Assembly (NCBI GenBank): GCA_963520725.1
Contig: CAUQSG010000011.1
Coordinates: forward strand, 1 to 31,447
DNA from: JABCPE02 sp963520725
GTDB taxonomy: Bacteria; Bacteroidota; Bacteroidia; Flavobacteriales; Weeksellaceae
Direction: 5' to 3'
DNA: 31,447 bases
The position numbers and the translations under genes are program-made. Below, one piece after another: positions 1 to 7,550 of the stretch. How positions within the stretch are numbered: position 1 is the stretch's first letter; each line of letters begins with the position of its first letter. Under the pieces are notes generated by a model, which did not search any database, was not told the origin of the DNA, and saw nothing but the letters and a program-made list of their open reading frames with translations.

Positions 1-48
1 GTGTCTAGTCAATACAATCATACAATAACAACTAAACATACCATTACC

Positions 49-99
49 ATGTGTATGGATATGATGATGTGGGTTTTTAGAAAGCCGCAGTTTTTGTGA
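49..99 (+). CDS. Met-rich leader peptide 1 (16 residues)
   Basis: This small ORF encodes MCMDMMMWVFRKPQFL, with five Met codons and one Trp codon before a TGA stop. It lies inside the long susC leader, and a hairpin plus T-run (149-182) starts 50 bases after its stop. A second ORF at 260-307 repeats the design: a run of three Met, then Trp, two residues, two basic residues and Pro-Gln-Phe-Leu-stop. Bases 85-100, covering the end of the ORF and its stop, are identical in both copies. The ORF has no convincing Shine-Dalgarno, as is usual in Bacteroidota. I infer a regulatory leader peptide for transcription attenuation. The promoter is not visible and may lie upstream of the window. Confidence 0.7.
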   Translation: MCMDMMMWVFRKPQFL

Positions 100-155
100 T
101 TGTAAAATGCGAATAGAAAAATTTTATATAAATTATACAAATTATCACAAGGGCT
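89..155 (+). promoter_or_regulatory. Predicted antiterminator of attenuator 1
   Basis: Bases 89-100 (AGTTTTTGTGAT, the end of leader ORF 1 with its stop) can pair without interruption with bases 144-155 (ATCACAAGGGCT): 12 pairs including three U-G. The right half (151-155) is also the 5' arm of the terminator hairpin, so the two structures exclude each other. A ribosome held on the Met codons would leave 89-100 free, whereas one at the stop codon would cover it. The pairing is seen in the sequence; the function is inferred. Confidence 0.6.
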
Positions 156-182
156 TCGGACAAAAATCGAAGTTCTTTTTTT
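149..182 (+). terminator. Attenuator 1 terminator
   Basis: Arms 149-158 and 168-177 (core GGGCTTCG against CGAAGTTC with two G-U pairs) enclose a nine-base loop. A run of seven T from 176 follows. It sits between two leader ORFs rather than after a gene, which marks it as a regulatory terminator. Confidence 0.75.
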
Positions 183-259
183 ATGTTTAAACTAAATCTC
201 AATTAAAAATTAAAATGTTAATAAATCTGAATCATAAAAACCAAAATCTAACTTGTCAA

Positions 260-307
260 ATGATGGGAATGATGATGTGGCTTTCTAAAAGACCGCAGTT
301 TTTGTGA
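260..307 (+). CDS. Met-rich leader peptide 2 (15 residues)
   Basis: This ORF encodes MMGMMMWLSKRPQFL with a TGA stop and is the second copy of the leader design at 49-99. It again has five Met, the MMMW block, two basic residues and the identical PQFL ending. The nucleotide block 293-308 is identical to 85-100, while the upstream part of the ORF and the spacer have diverged, so selection appears to keep the end of the ORF. A terminator follows 38 bases after the stop, and the susC start lies about 100 bases downstream. It is inferred to be a second attenuation leader acting in series with the first. Confidence 0.7.
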   Translation: MMGMMMWLSKRPQFL

Positions 308-350
308 TGGATTAAAGTATTAAGTTTTCTTCATAATCATCATGAGAGCT
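297..350 (+). promoter_or_regulatory. Predicted antiterminator of attenuator 2
   Basis: Bases 297-310 (AGTTTTTGTGATGG) can pair with 337-350 (TCATCATGAGAGCT) over 14 uninterrupted pairs, five of them wobble. This uses up the 5' arm (345-350) of the following terminator. The same competition exists in unit 1 although the terminator arms differ in sequence, so the alternative pairing is maintained in both copies. Confidence 0.6.
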
Positions 351-379
351 TCGGTAAATATGCTGGAGCTCTTTTTTTG
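345..379 (+). terminator. Attenuator 2 terminator
   Basis: Arms 345-354 (AGAGCTTCGG) and 363-372 (CTGGAGCTCT) form ten pairs with two wobbles around an eight-base loop, followed by seven T. It stands 30 bases before the susC start codon, so it must be read through for susC/susD expression. Confidence 0.75.
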
Positions 380-408
380 TAAGTAAAAAATTAACAATAT
401 TATATATA

Positions 409-3354
409 ATGAAAAGAAAAGTAGTTAGATTAAGCACTTTGTTTGCGTTGTTCTCTTTCGTGGGGACATTCAGTGCTCAGGAAAAGAAGAAGGATTCTAT
501 CAAGGAAAATTCCATCGGCGAAGTCGTGATAGTAGCCTTTGGAAAACAGAAAAAAGAAGAAATCACAGGTTCTATCCAAGAACTAAAACCCAAGGACATC
601 TCTGCATTACAGAACGGAAATGTCTTGCAGGGACTTGCAGGGCGTGTAGCAGGAGTTCAGATAGTGGGAAATGGGCAGCCTGGGAGCAGCCCGAGTATAC
701 GAATGAGAGGGATAGGCTCTATCAACGCTTCTAGTGAGCCGCTGATAGTTTTGGATGGGATACCTTACCCTGGGTCGCTCAATTCTATTCCTTCATCGGA
801 TATAGAGAGTTTGTCCTTCTTGGAAGATGCTTCGTCAAATGCTTTGTATGGCTCACGAGGAGCAAACGGGGTAATCATCATCACTACTAAAAAAGGAACG
901 AGAAAGGGGATTCATGTAGATTTTGATATTAAAACAGGGATTAACTTCCGTGCGACTCCAGAATATGACATTATCACCAGCCCTGCCGAGTATTATTTGG
1001 CCTATTTCAATAGAGTTCGTGTAGGAGAAAAAGCAAGTGGAAAGACTCATGCCCAAGCCTATACAGAGGCGATAAATAAAATGAACGCCACGCTGGGATA
1101 TAATGCTTACAATGTTCCGTTTAACCAGCTTATCAATCCAGATGGAAGTTTTAACCAAAATGCTAAACTGCTTTATCAGGACAATTGGCAAAAACTATTA
1201 TTCCGACCTAATCTCCGCCAAGAAGCGAACCTTAGCTTTACTGCAAATACCGATAAATTAAAGGCTTATACTTCACTTGGCTACCTTAATGACCGCAGTT
1301 ACCTCATCGGTTCTGGATTTAAAAGATTGAGTTTAAGGTCTAATTTGGAATATGCTCTTAACGAAAAATTGAAATTTGGAGTTAATCTAAATTACAGCAA
1401 CAGCGAACAAAATCTGGGCGATGGAGAAAGTTTTGCGAACTCGTTCCAGTTTTCTAGAAATATCGCGCCTTTTTACCCAGTGTATTTGAGGGATAATGAT
1501 TATAACAGAGTTTATGATATCAAAGGAAGGGCTGTCTATGACTACGGAGATGGAAAAGGGCCAAATGGAGCGAGAAGGTCTTACGCCGTTTTTGAAAACC
1601 CTGTGGGAAACCGCCAGTATGATTTGAATAAAGTGACCAATAATACGGTGAATACCAATCTTTTCGTGCAGTATAAATTCCTGAAAGATTTTGATTTTAC
1701 TTATAATTTCGGTGGTGTGATTATCAATTCCCAAGAGCTTGTTTATGGAAATCCTTTGGGAGGGACTACAGCTACTGTGGGCGGACGACTTGCAAAATCC
1801 AATACTCTGAAATACGCCTTCAACCACCAGCAGTTATTATCTTACAATAAACAACTCGGTGCGCACAATATTAGCGTTCTTCTAGGGCATGAACTGAACC
1901 AAGAAAAAAGCGATTATTTCGGGGCGAGAAAAGAAAAATTGTTCTTGGAAGGACTTACTGTTTTTGATAATGTTCTGAAAATGAACGAAATCCCAGGAAA
2001 CCAGTACGACTACGCTGTGGAAGGGTTTTTCTCCCGAGTTTTGTATAATTATAAAAACAAATATTTCTTCAATGCGAGCCTTAGGAGAGATGGTTCATCA
2101 GTATTTTCTAAAGAAAACAGATGGGGGACTTTCTATGGACTGGGAGCAGCATGGGACATTTCGAAAGAGGATTTCTTAAAGGATTCAGAAGTTGTTAATG
2201 CTCTGAAAGTGAAGGCTTCCTACGGACAGCAGGGGAATGATATTTTCTATTTCCCAGGCACTACGGACAGAATTTATTATGCTTATAAAAACTTATATAA
2301 AGTAAGTAACTTCGGGGATGATACGCCTGTGGTTACTACGGAATATCTTGGAAATAATAAGCTGAGATGGGAAAACTCCCAAAACCTAAATGCTGGTTTT
2401 GAAACGGCTTTGTTCAATAGAAGATTGTCTATCAATGCTGAATATTTTGAGAGAAAAGTTTCCGATATGATTTATCGTGCGGCACTTCCTTTCTCTAATG
2501 TGGGATATTATCCTAGGTTAGAAAACATTGGAAACATGAGAAACAGAGGGGTTCAGGTAAGCATCAACGGAGATGTAATTAAAACAGAGAATTTCACTTG
2601 GAATCTCTACGCCAACCTTACTCATTACAAAAATAAAATCACCAAACTCCCTGATGCACAGAGAGAAAATGGGATAGCAGATGGACTTTTCCTCCTAAAA
2701 GAAGGCAGTGACCGATATGCTTACTATCTGAAAGAGTTCGCAGGGGTGAATCCTCTGAATGGAGATGCACTTTGGTATAAAGATGGCGTGGATGCGCATG
2801 GAAATGCAGTTAAACAAGTTACAAACAGCTACGCTGAAGCAACGCTTTACCAAACAGGAAAATCTGCTATACCAAAGGTTTATGGTGGCTTTGGAACTCA
2901 GATAAGATTTAAAAACATCACTCTATCGGCTAATTTTGCGTATCAGCTGGGTGGCTGGGGTTATGACCAAAACTACAGATCGCTCCTGCATTCGGATAAC
3001 TATGCATCTAACTACCATAGAGATGTTCATAACACATGGACGCCAGAAAATCCTACAGCATCTCTGCCAAGAATAGATATTTCTAATTCTAACCAAAATG
3101 CCAATTCTACACTATTCTTAGTGAAGTCAGATTATTTGAGTCTTCAGGATCTGACGCTGAGTGTGGGTATACCACAGAATTTCCTTGAAAACTACGGAAT
3201 CCGAGATGCCAATATTTATGTGACAGGAAACAATCTTTTCTTACTTTCAAAGAGAAGAGGCTATGACCCAAGGCTGTCTATTTCTGGAGTTTCAGAGACA
3301 TACGGATATAATCTGTTGTCAAGTGTTTCATTAGGTCTTAATCTTAAATTTTAA
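409..3354 (+). CDS. SusC/RagA-family TonB-linked outer-membrane receptor
   Basis: This 981-residue protein is the outer-membrane barrel of a SusCD-type importer, which takes up oligomers such as glycans or peptides using TonB energy. Residues 1-23 are a signal peptide ending SAQ. A TonB-box-like EVVIVAFG follows at about 38-45, then the plug with the family signature around GRVAGVQI, SIRMRGIGS and PLIVLDGIPY, and a large beta-barrel ending in an aromatic C-terminus (LNLKF). The usual N-terminal CarboxypepD-regulatory-like domain is absent, so the mature protein starts almost directly at the TonB box. The susD partner begins 15 bases downstream. Expression must pass the two attenuators upstream. 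The substrate cannot be told from sequence. The family call is firm. Confidence 0.95.
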   Translation: MKRKVVRLSTLFALFSFVGTFSAQEKKKDSIKENSIGEVVIVAFGKQKKEEITGSIQELKPKDISALQNGNVLQGLAGRVAGVQIVGNGQPGSSPSIRMRGIGSINASSEPLIVLDGIPYPGSLNSIPSSDIESLSFLEDASSNALYGSRGANGVIIITTKKGTRKGIHVDFDIKTGINFRATPEYDIITSPAEYYLAYFNRVRVGEKASGKTHAQAYTEAINKMNATLGYNAYNVPFNQLINPDGSFNQNAKLLYQDNWQKLLFRPNLRQEANLSFTANTDKLKAYTSLGYLNDRSYLIGSGFKRLSLRSNLEYALNEKLKFGVNLNYSNSEQNLGDGESFANSFQFSRNIAPFYPVYLRDNDYNRVYDIKGRAVYDYGDGKGPNGARRSYAVFENPVGNRQYDLNKVTNNTVNTNLFVQYKFLKDFDFTYNFGGVIINSQELVYGNPLGGTTATVGGRLAKSNTLKYAFNHQQLLSYNKQLGAHNISVLLGHELNQEKSDYFGARKEKLFLEGLTVFDNVLKMNEIPGNQYDYAVEGFFSRVLYNYKNKYFFNASLRRDGSSVFSKENRWGTFYGLGAAWDISKEDFLKDSEVVNALKVKASYGQQGNDIFYFPGTTDRIYYAYKNLYKVSNFGDDTPVVTTEYLGNNKLRWENSQNLNAGFETALFNRRLSINAEYFERKVSDMIYRAALPFSNVGYYPRLENIGNMRNRGVQVSINGDVIKTENFTWNLYANLTHYKNKITKLPDAQRENGIADGLFLLKEGSDRYAYYLKEFAGVNPLNGDALWYKDGVDAHGNAVKQVTNSYAEATLYQTGKSAIPKVYGGFGTQIRFKNITLSANFAYQLGGWGYDQNYRSLLHSDNYASNYHRDVHNTWTPENPTASLPRIDISNSNQNANSTLFLVKSDYLSLQDLTLSVGIPQNFLENYGIRDANIYVTGNNLFLLSKRRGYDPRLSISGVSETYGYNLLSSVSLGLNLKF

Positions 3355-3369
3355 TTTTTAAAAAAAGTT

Positions 3370-4851
3370 ATGAAAATAAATAAAATATTAGCAGGAGCAT
3401 TCGTTGCCCTATCACTTTTGAGCTGCAATAGAGAATTAGAGACAGAATCCGCGAAACTGATTTCAGAGGAGCAGATTCCTGATGATGCAGCATCTTTAAA
3501 TAATTATCTTAAAGGGATTTATCTTAGCTTCAGAAATCATGGTTCAGGCGGAACTACCACTCACACGGATTTTGGGATAATGTCCATAAAAGCGGGGGTT
3601 GATTTGCTTTCCAATGACCTTATTCAGGCGAAACAGCAGCACCTTGGGAGATATTACAACTATGAAGCGAGACAAAGCGACAATTTTACCAACGAAATCG
3701 TTTGGAATACATTTTATTCTAAAATATTTGATATCAATCGTTTGATAGAGAAAATAGAAGCCATAGGTGTAAATAATGAAAACCGACACATCTACGGTCA
3801 GCTTTTGGCACTTCGTGCGTATAGTTATTTTAATTTGGTGAGATTCTATGCGCTTACTTATGTTGGTCATCAGAATGAACTGGGAGTGCCGCTGGTAACT
3901 ACGGCTTCTACTCCAGAAACACCGAGAGCAAGGGCTACTGTGCGCGAAGTTTATAACCAAATAACCAGCGATATAGAAAACGCCATCACAGCGCTGAATG
4001 GTTTCACTCAGCAAAACATCGCACAGATAGACCAAAGGGCAGCCAAAGCCATCGCGGCAGATATTTACCTTGAAACTGGAGATTATACCAGAGCAGCAGC
4101 CTATGCTAATGATGCCCGAACAGGCAAAACGCTGATGTCTCAGGCGGACTATACAGGAGCAGGATTTTCTCTAAAAACCAATCCAGAGATTATCTGGGGA
4201 TTTGATAATTCTTTACAGACCAAAAACATCGGTAACCACTATGCTTCGTTCTTCTCTATGTATGACAGCATGAACGAAGGCTATGCAGGAGCAGCAGGGA
4301 TTTATAAAATCATTGATAAAAGATTATATGACCAAATCCCAAGTACCGATTACAGAAAACAAGTGTTCAATGGGGCTACAGAATCCACTTATACTTTTAA
4401 TGGAAAGACCAAAAAGCATCCGCCGTATGTGAGCAGAAAGTTCAAGGATTTGACTTTCTTTGAGGGGGATTATATCTACATCAGAGCATCTTCGCTTTAC
4501 TATATAGAAGCGGAAGCTTTGGCAAGACTTGGGCAGACAGCTCAGGCAAGACAAGTGCTCTATGATATTACTTCTGTGAGAGATACAGGATACACACTTT
4601 CCACTAATTCTGGGCAGAGTCTCATAGATGAAATCATCCTGCAAAAGAGAATAGAACTCTGGGGCGAAGGCTACGCTTGGTTTGATATGAAACGCCTCGG
4701 GGTGGATTTGGTGAGGGATTATCTAGGTTCTAACCACACCTTTGGGAAGTTTAATCGTAGTTATTCTACAGACTATAACCAATACCGTTTCCAGATTCCA
4801 CAGAGTGAGGTAAGTAACAATCCTAATATTGTCCAAAACCCTGTGAAATAA
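3370..4851 (+). CDS. SusD/RagB-family outer-membrane lipoprotein
   Basis: This 493-residue protein is the surface lipoprotein that caps the SusC barrel and captures substrate. A lipoprotein signal peptide ends LLSC with Cys19 as the lipidated residue. The N-terminal helical part and the C-terminal IRASSLYYIEAEALARLG and RIELWGEGYAWFDMKRLG stretches are typical of SusD. It lies 15 bases after susC on the same strand, so the two form one transcription unit, closed by the hairpin at 4866. No adjoining hydrolase or peptidase indicates the substrate. Confidence 0.95.
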   Translation: MKINKILAGAFVALSLLSCNRELETESAKLISEEQIPDDAASLNNYLKGIYLSFRNHGSGGTTTHTDFGIMSIKAGVDLLSNDLIQAKQQHLGRYYNYEARQSDNFTNEIVWNTFYSKIFDINRLIEKIEAIGVNNENRHIYGQLLALRAYSYFNLVRFYALTYVGHQNELGVPLVTTASTPETPRARATVREVYNQITSDIENAITALNGFTQQNIAQIDQRAAKAIAADIYLETGDYTRAAAYANDARTGKTLMSQADYTGAGFSLKTNPEIIWGFDNSLQTKNIGNHYASFFSMYDSMNEGYAGAAGIYKIIDKRLYDQIPSTDYRKQVFNGATESTYTFNGKTKKHPPYVSRKFKDLTFFEGDYIYIRASSLYYIEAEALARLGQTAQARQVLYDITSVRDTGYTLSTNSGQSLIDEIILQKRIELWGEGYAWFDMKRLGVDLVRDYLGSNHTFGKFNRSYSTDYNQYRFQIPQSEVSNNPNIVQNPVK

Positions 4852-4865
4852 GCCATGAAAACCAT

Positions 4866-4907
4866 AGCCCGCTGAAGGTGAAAATTCCTTTTGCGGGTTT
4901 GTTTTTA
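4866..4907 (+). terminator. Terminator of the susCD unit
   Basis: AGCCCGC (4866-4872) pairs with GCGGGTT (4893-4899) with one G-U. An inner GAAGG/CCTTT helix extends the stem, and a T-rich stretch follows. It lies 15 bases after the susD stop. Confidence 0.75.
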
Positions 4908-4920
4908 TAGGGGTAAATGT

Positions 4921-4928
4921 TATATTTG
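4921..4928 (+). promoter_or_regulatory. Promoter -7 box for the lipocalin-like gene
   Basis: TATATTTG matches the Bacteroidota -7 consensus TAnnTTTG. A TTTG at 4898-4901 lies 19 bases upstream, as expected for the -33 element. The start codon is at 4954. Confidence 0.65.
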
Positions 4929-4953
4929 CCAAGAATTTTAAATTTATAGAATT

Positions 4954-5418
4954 ATGAAAAAACTTTTATTGGCTGCTGTAGCAGTAGTGAGTTTAACAGC
5001 GTGTAGCAGAAACAATGGTACGGATGAACAACAAGCATTTCCATTGGTAGGAACTTGGAAATATGTAAGAACTGAAATTATCAGTGGAGCAGATGCTTCC
5101 ACATTATATACAGGTATTCCTAATGAGTGTGAAAGTAAGTCTACTTTAGAGTTTAAAGTTGATGGAAGACATATTGATAATGAATTTATAGAGTTGGATA
5201 TTGGAGGAAGATGTGTAAATGATGGAGATTGGAATAGTAAATATGAATATAATCCTATAACTAAAATTCTAAATATAACATATAGTGATAGAAGGGTGGA
5301 GCAAAAAAAAGTTTTATTATTAGATGCTACAAATCTTTATATAATTACTCGTGAAGGTTACTATGATAGTGATAAGATAAAGGATAAAGAAGTTAAGTTT
5401 TATGTAAGACAAAACTAA
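4954..5418 (+). CDS. Lipocalin-like lipoprotein
   Basis: This 154-residue lipoprotein has a short signal peptide ending LTAC (Cys17 lipidated). The mature part starts with the FPLVGTWKYVRTE segment seen at the start of lipocalin-like domains of Bacteroidota, followed by alternating beta strands and two cysteines that could form a disulfide. Such proteins are abundant in flavobacteria and mostly uncharacterised. The gene has its own promoter and terminator and so stands as a single unit. The lipoprotein assignment is firm, the lipocalin-like fold is moderately sure, and the ligand is unknown. Confidence 0.75.
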   Translation: MKKLLLAAVAVVSLTACSRNNGTDEQQAFPLVGTWKYVRTEIISGADASTLYTGIPNECESKSTLEFKVDGRHIDNEFIELDIGGRCVNDGDWNSKYEYNPITKILNITYSDRRVEQKKVLLLDATNLYIITREGYYDSDKIKDKEVKFYVRQN

Positions 5419-5422
5419 AAAA

Positions 5423-5457
5423 ATTCCCTAAGATTATATCTTGGGGAATATTTTTTT
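5423..5457. terminator. Bidirectional terminator between convergent lipoprotein genes
   Basis: A 12-base-pair stem (5423-5434 with 5438-5449, one T-G) has a three-base loop. Seven T follow on the plus strand, and seven consecutive A precede the stem (bases 5417-5423), giving a T-run for minus-strand transcripts. It can serve both the gene ending at 5418 and the one ending at 5527. Confidence 0.8.
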
Positions 5458-5526
5458 CGGGGCATTAATCATAATAGAGTTACGATAACGATTAATACCT
5501 TTGTTGCCATTTTAAGTTATTTCTTT

Positions 5527-6042
5527 TTAGTTTACTTGAATTGGTACATTGTATAAAGTGTGTCTGTAAGTGTTTCCTATAGTAGTGTAGATTTGTATTG
5601 TGACAGCTCCATTATAAAATCTATCAACAGGAACTCCAGTACCACTAATAAACTCCTCATTCAAATTCATCCTATCACTTCTAAAGGTTACAATTGAACG
5701 ATAAGGATCTATCTCATCTGTAGCGACTAATAATGAATGATAGTTCTTTCCTCCACCATCATAAATGTAGTCAAACTCAATAACATAGTCTACTTTATAA
5801 ACCTTCTCCCCAGTAAGTAGTTTAATTTGGTAGTCTTTATACAATCCAATTAGAGAGTACATCCATGTAGGTCTGCCTTGAACTTTGGTGCTTTTAATGT
5901 AGATCCCTAAATTTCCTTCAAAGGTTATTTGTTTAGGGTTTTTTTCAATTTTTTCAGTGTTATTATCTCCTGTTGCTCTACTACATGAAGTTAAACTAAA
6001 TAATGCATAAATTAACGCTGCGATTTTTACTAGGTTTCTCAT
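5527..6042 (-). CDS. Lipoprotein of unknown function
   Basis: This 171-residue protein has a lipoprotein signal ending LTSC (Cys20). After a low-complexity polar linker (SRATGDNNTEK) the mature part appears to be mostly beta strands with many Tyr residues and no Cys. I do not recognise a family. It is the last gene of a three-gene minus-strand group, 21 bases after the 155-residue exported protein, and is followed by the bidirectional terminator at 5423-5457. It is probably anchored in the outer membrane facing the periplasm or surface. Confidence 0.7.
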   Translation of the reverse strand: MRNLVKIAALIYALFSLTSCSRATGDNNTEKIEKNPKQITFEGNLGIYIKSTKVQGRPTWMYSLIGLYKDYQIKLLTGEKVYKVDYVIEFDYIYDGGGKNYHSLLVATDEIDPYRSIVTFRSDRMNLNEEFISGTGVPVDRFYNGAVTIQIYTTIGNTYRHTLYNVPIQVN

Positions 6043-6063
6043 AATTTCTCTTTTTTTTGTTTG

Positions 6064-6531
6064 TTAATATATTATTTGTGTAAACTTAATTCCGTAATAA
6101 CCTCCTTGATATATAGGACCTGAACCGGGAGTGAAATCCTCATAATCCCATTTAAGTGAAGGAATTTGTACGATGTCTCCTATATCATATTGAGCCCAGA
6201 AATCAGTTATTAGCCCCCTAAGTTCACTATTAGGTAAATCACTGGAGTACATAATTAAACCTGAATACATATCTTGATAGCTAACGCTTATAACTTCTCC
6301 TTCACTATTCTTCCAAACTCCTATTAATTTATAAGCTGTTAAGTAGAAACCTCCCATATCCTCTATTGTCCAAGTATAGTCGGTTTCAGGTATATCATTT
6401 TCATCAAACCCTCTATAGGTAAATCCATCATCTTCTTTTGTTATTATGTATTTACTCTGTGCATTAATAGTTAAGCCTCCTACCATCGCCAGTATTAGGA
6501 TTAATTTTAAATATATTTTTGACTTTTTCAT
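6064..6531 (-). CDS. Exported protein of unknown function
   Basis: This 155-residue protein has a clear signal peptide (two Lys, a hydrophobic core, cleavage near NAQ-SKY). The mature part is acidic and rich in Tyr, Asp and Gly. No family is recognised. The start ATG lies inside the last 23 codons of the upstream gene in a different frame, a 68-base overlap. The good signal peptide supports this start. It is probably cotranscribed with its neighbours at 6464-7255 and 5527-6042. Confidence 0.7.
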   Translation of the reverse strand: MKKSKIYLKLILILAMVGGLTINAQSKYIITKEDDGFTYRGFDENDIPETDYTWTIEDMGGFYLTAYKLIGVWKNSEGEVISVSYQDMYSGLIMYSSDLPNSELRGLITDFWAQYDIGDIVQIPSLKWDYEDFTPGSGPIYQGGYYGIKFTQIIY

Positions 6532-7255
6532 TTTTGTTTATTTTTTGGTTTAAACTACGCTCACGACCATTTTCTCTAAAAGTATGGTACAGATTAATAT
6601 CAAACTCAGGAAATAACGCCCAAGTCCCCTGTTTAATCTCTACTGGCTTGGAAATCATCATATAAACTTCACCTAATTGAATCTCCCCTCCAGTTGCTTG
6701 GTATAAGTTGATTTCTGTAAACTCACCTAACCCTTTATACCAAATCTTATCATCATTATCTGTACCTTCTGACACACTAACCATCTCTCCAGTAGCCAAA
6801 TCTAAGAAGGTGAGCTCTACTATTTTGTTTAAGTTTGGATTCTTCTCAAGTACCTTACGATGTCTAAGTTTCCACCCAATTACCATGAAATAAGAGTAGC
6901 AATAGTGATTATCCTTAGCTGCCGGTAGATTCTGTTCTTCTAACCACGCTGCACTACTCTTCTCCTTTTCAGTGTCAGTAGCGTATGCATATCTTGGGAA
7001 ATCTCTAATTGAACTTGCTGTATACAATTCCTTATACCTCCACTCCCAATATTTACTTATATCCGTTCTATAGGTTGAAGTTCTTAATGATGCTACAGTT
7101 AGGGAATCTTGATCTGACTTACTCTTAATATTATAAATCACAAGTTCATCATTTTCCCATACAAACCATATATTAGGATAATCCTCCCTCTTTAGTGGTT
7201 TAAATTCTTTTACAGTTTGTCCGTAGCCTATGATTGTTATAAAGACTAGGAGCAT
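6464..7255 (-). CDS. Putative exported protein of unknown function, C-terminus possibly extended
   Basis: From the ATG at 7255 this is a 263-residue protein starting MLLVFITIIGYGQ, a short hydrophobic leader followed by Gln, as in many flavobacterial exported proteins. A GTG at 7324 in the same frame would add 23 residues, but it overlaps the -7 box and is unlikely. The body has several Trp and Tyr residues and no motif I recognise. The last 23 codons overlap the next gene's signal peptide in another frame, and the tail is Lys/Asn-rich. Loss of an earlier stop by an indel is possible. It is the first gene of a three-gene minus-strand group. Confidence 0.6.
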   Translation of the reverse strand: MLLVFITIIGYGQTVKEFKPLKREDYPNIWFVWENDELVIYNIKSKSDQDSLTVASLRTSTYRTDISKYWEWRYKELYTASSIRDFPRYAYATDTEKEKSSAAWLEEQNLPAAKDNHYCYSYFMVIGWKLRHRKVLEKNPNLNKIVELTFLDLATGEMVSVSEGTDNDDKIWYKGLGEFTEINLYQATGGEIQLGEVYMMISKPVEIKQGTWALFPEFDINLYHTFRENGRERSLNQKINKNEKVKNIFKINPNTGDGRRLNY

Positions 7256-7323
7256 TTTAATTATTTTATTAATTAAAAAGTAAGAATCTATAGATTTACT
7301 TCCACTAAGTTTCCATGCAGTCA

Positions 7324-7331
7324 CAAAATTA
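7324..7331 (-). promoter_or_regulatory. Promoter -7 box for the three-gene exported-protein group
   Basis: On the minus strand this reads TAATTTTG, matching TAnnTTTG. It lies about 70 bases before the ATG at 7255 and overlaps the alternative GTG start at 7324, which argues against that start. Confidence 0.5.
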
Positions 7332-7384
7332 AGAAATTTATGTTAATTTAAAAATAAAAAAGTTAAATAGTACAATGTATATAA

Positions 7385-7457
7385 CAAAAAACGCCCTGGT
7401 GAAAATTTCATCAGGACATTTCCATTAAAATTAATATAATTATGAAAAGATTTATTT
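7385..7457. repeat. Direct repeat copy 1 of the recA 3'/terminator region
   Basis: This 73-base segment matches 7551-7623 with few changes. It includes a hairpin (CCTGGTGAAA with TTTCATCAGG) and the downstream block TTTCCATTAAAATTAA. It ends exactly at ATGAAAAGATTTATTT, which in copy 2 runs over the recA stop codon. The hairpin keeps a T-run on the minus strand and could act as a backup recA terminator. Confidence 0.75.
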
Positions 7458-7531
7458 ATCATCTCGTTTATGGAAAACTACTACATAAACTAAAACAAAA
7501 CTACGAAGAACTCAGCAGAATGGAAGAGTAA
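7442..7531 (+). CDS. Possible 29-residue small protein
   Basis: This ORF encodes a basic, amphipathic peptide beginning MKRFIYHLVYGKLLHKLKQ and ending EELSRMEE. The charge and hydrophobic pattern look like a helix. Against it, its first five codons lie within a duplicated stretch derived from the antisense of the recA 3' end, and no TAnnTTTG box is evident upstream. I cannot name a family, and it could be fortuitous. Confidence 0.35.
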   Translation: MKRFIYHLVYGKLLHKLKQNYEELSRMEE

Positions 7532-7550
7532 AAGAATACATTCTGTAATC

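Noticed and set aside
1..408. A SAM-I or other riboswitch in the susC leader
   Set aside because: No aptamer core is visible; the structure is explained by two leader ORFs with terminators and antiterminators.
7256..7324. GTG start adding 23 residues to the exported protein gene
   Set aside because: The GTG overlaps the -7 box TAATTTTG, so it would not be in the transcript; the ATG at 7255 was used, though its signal peptide lacks a basic N-terminus.
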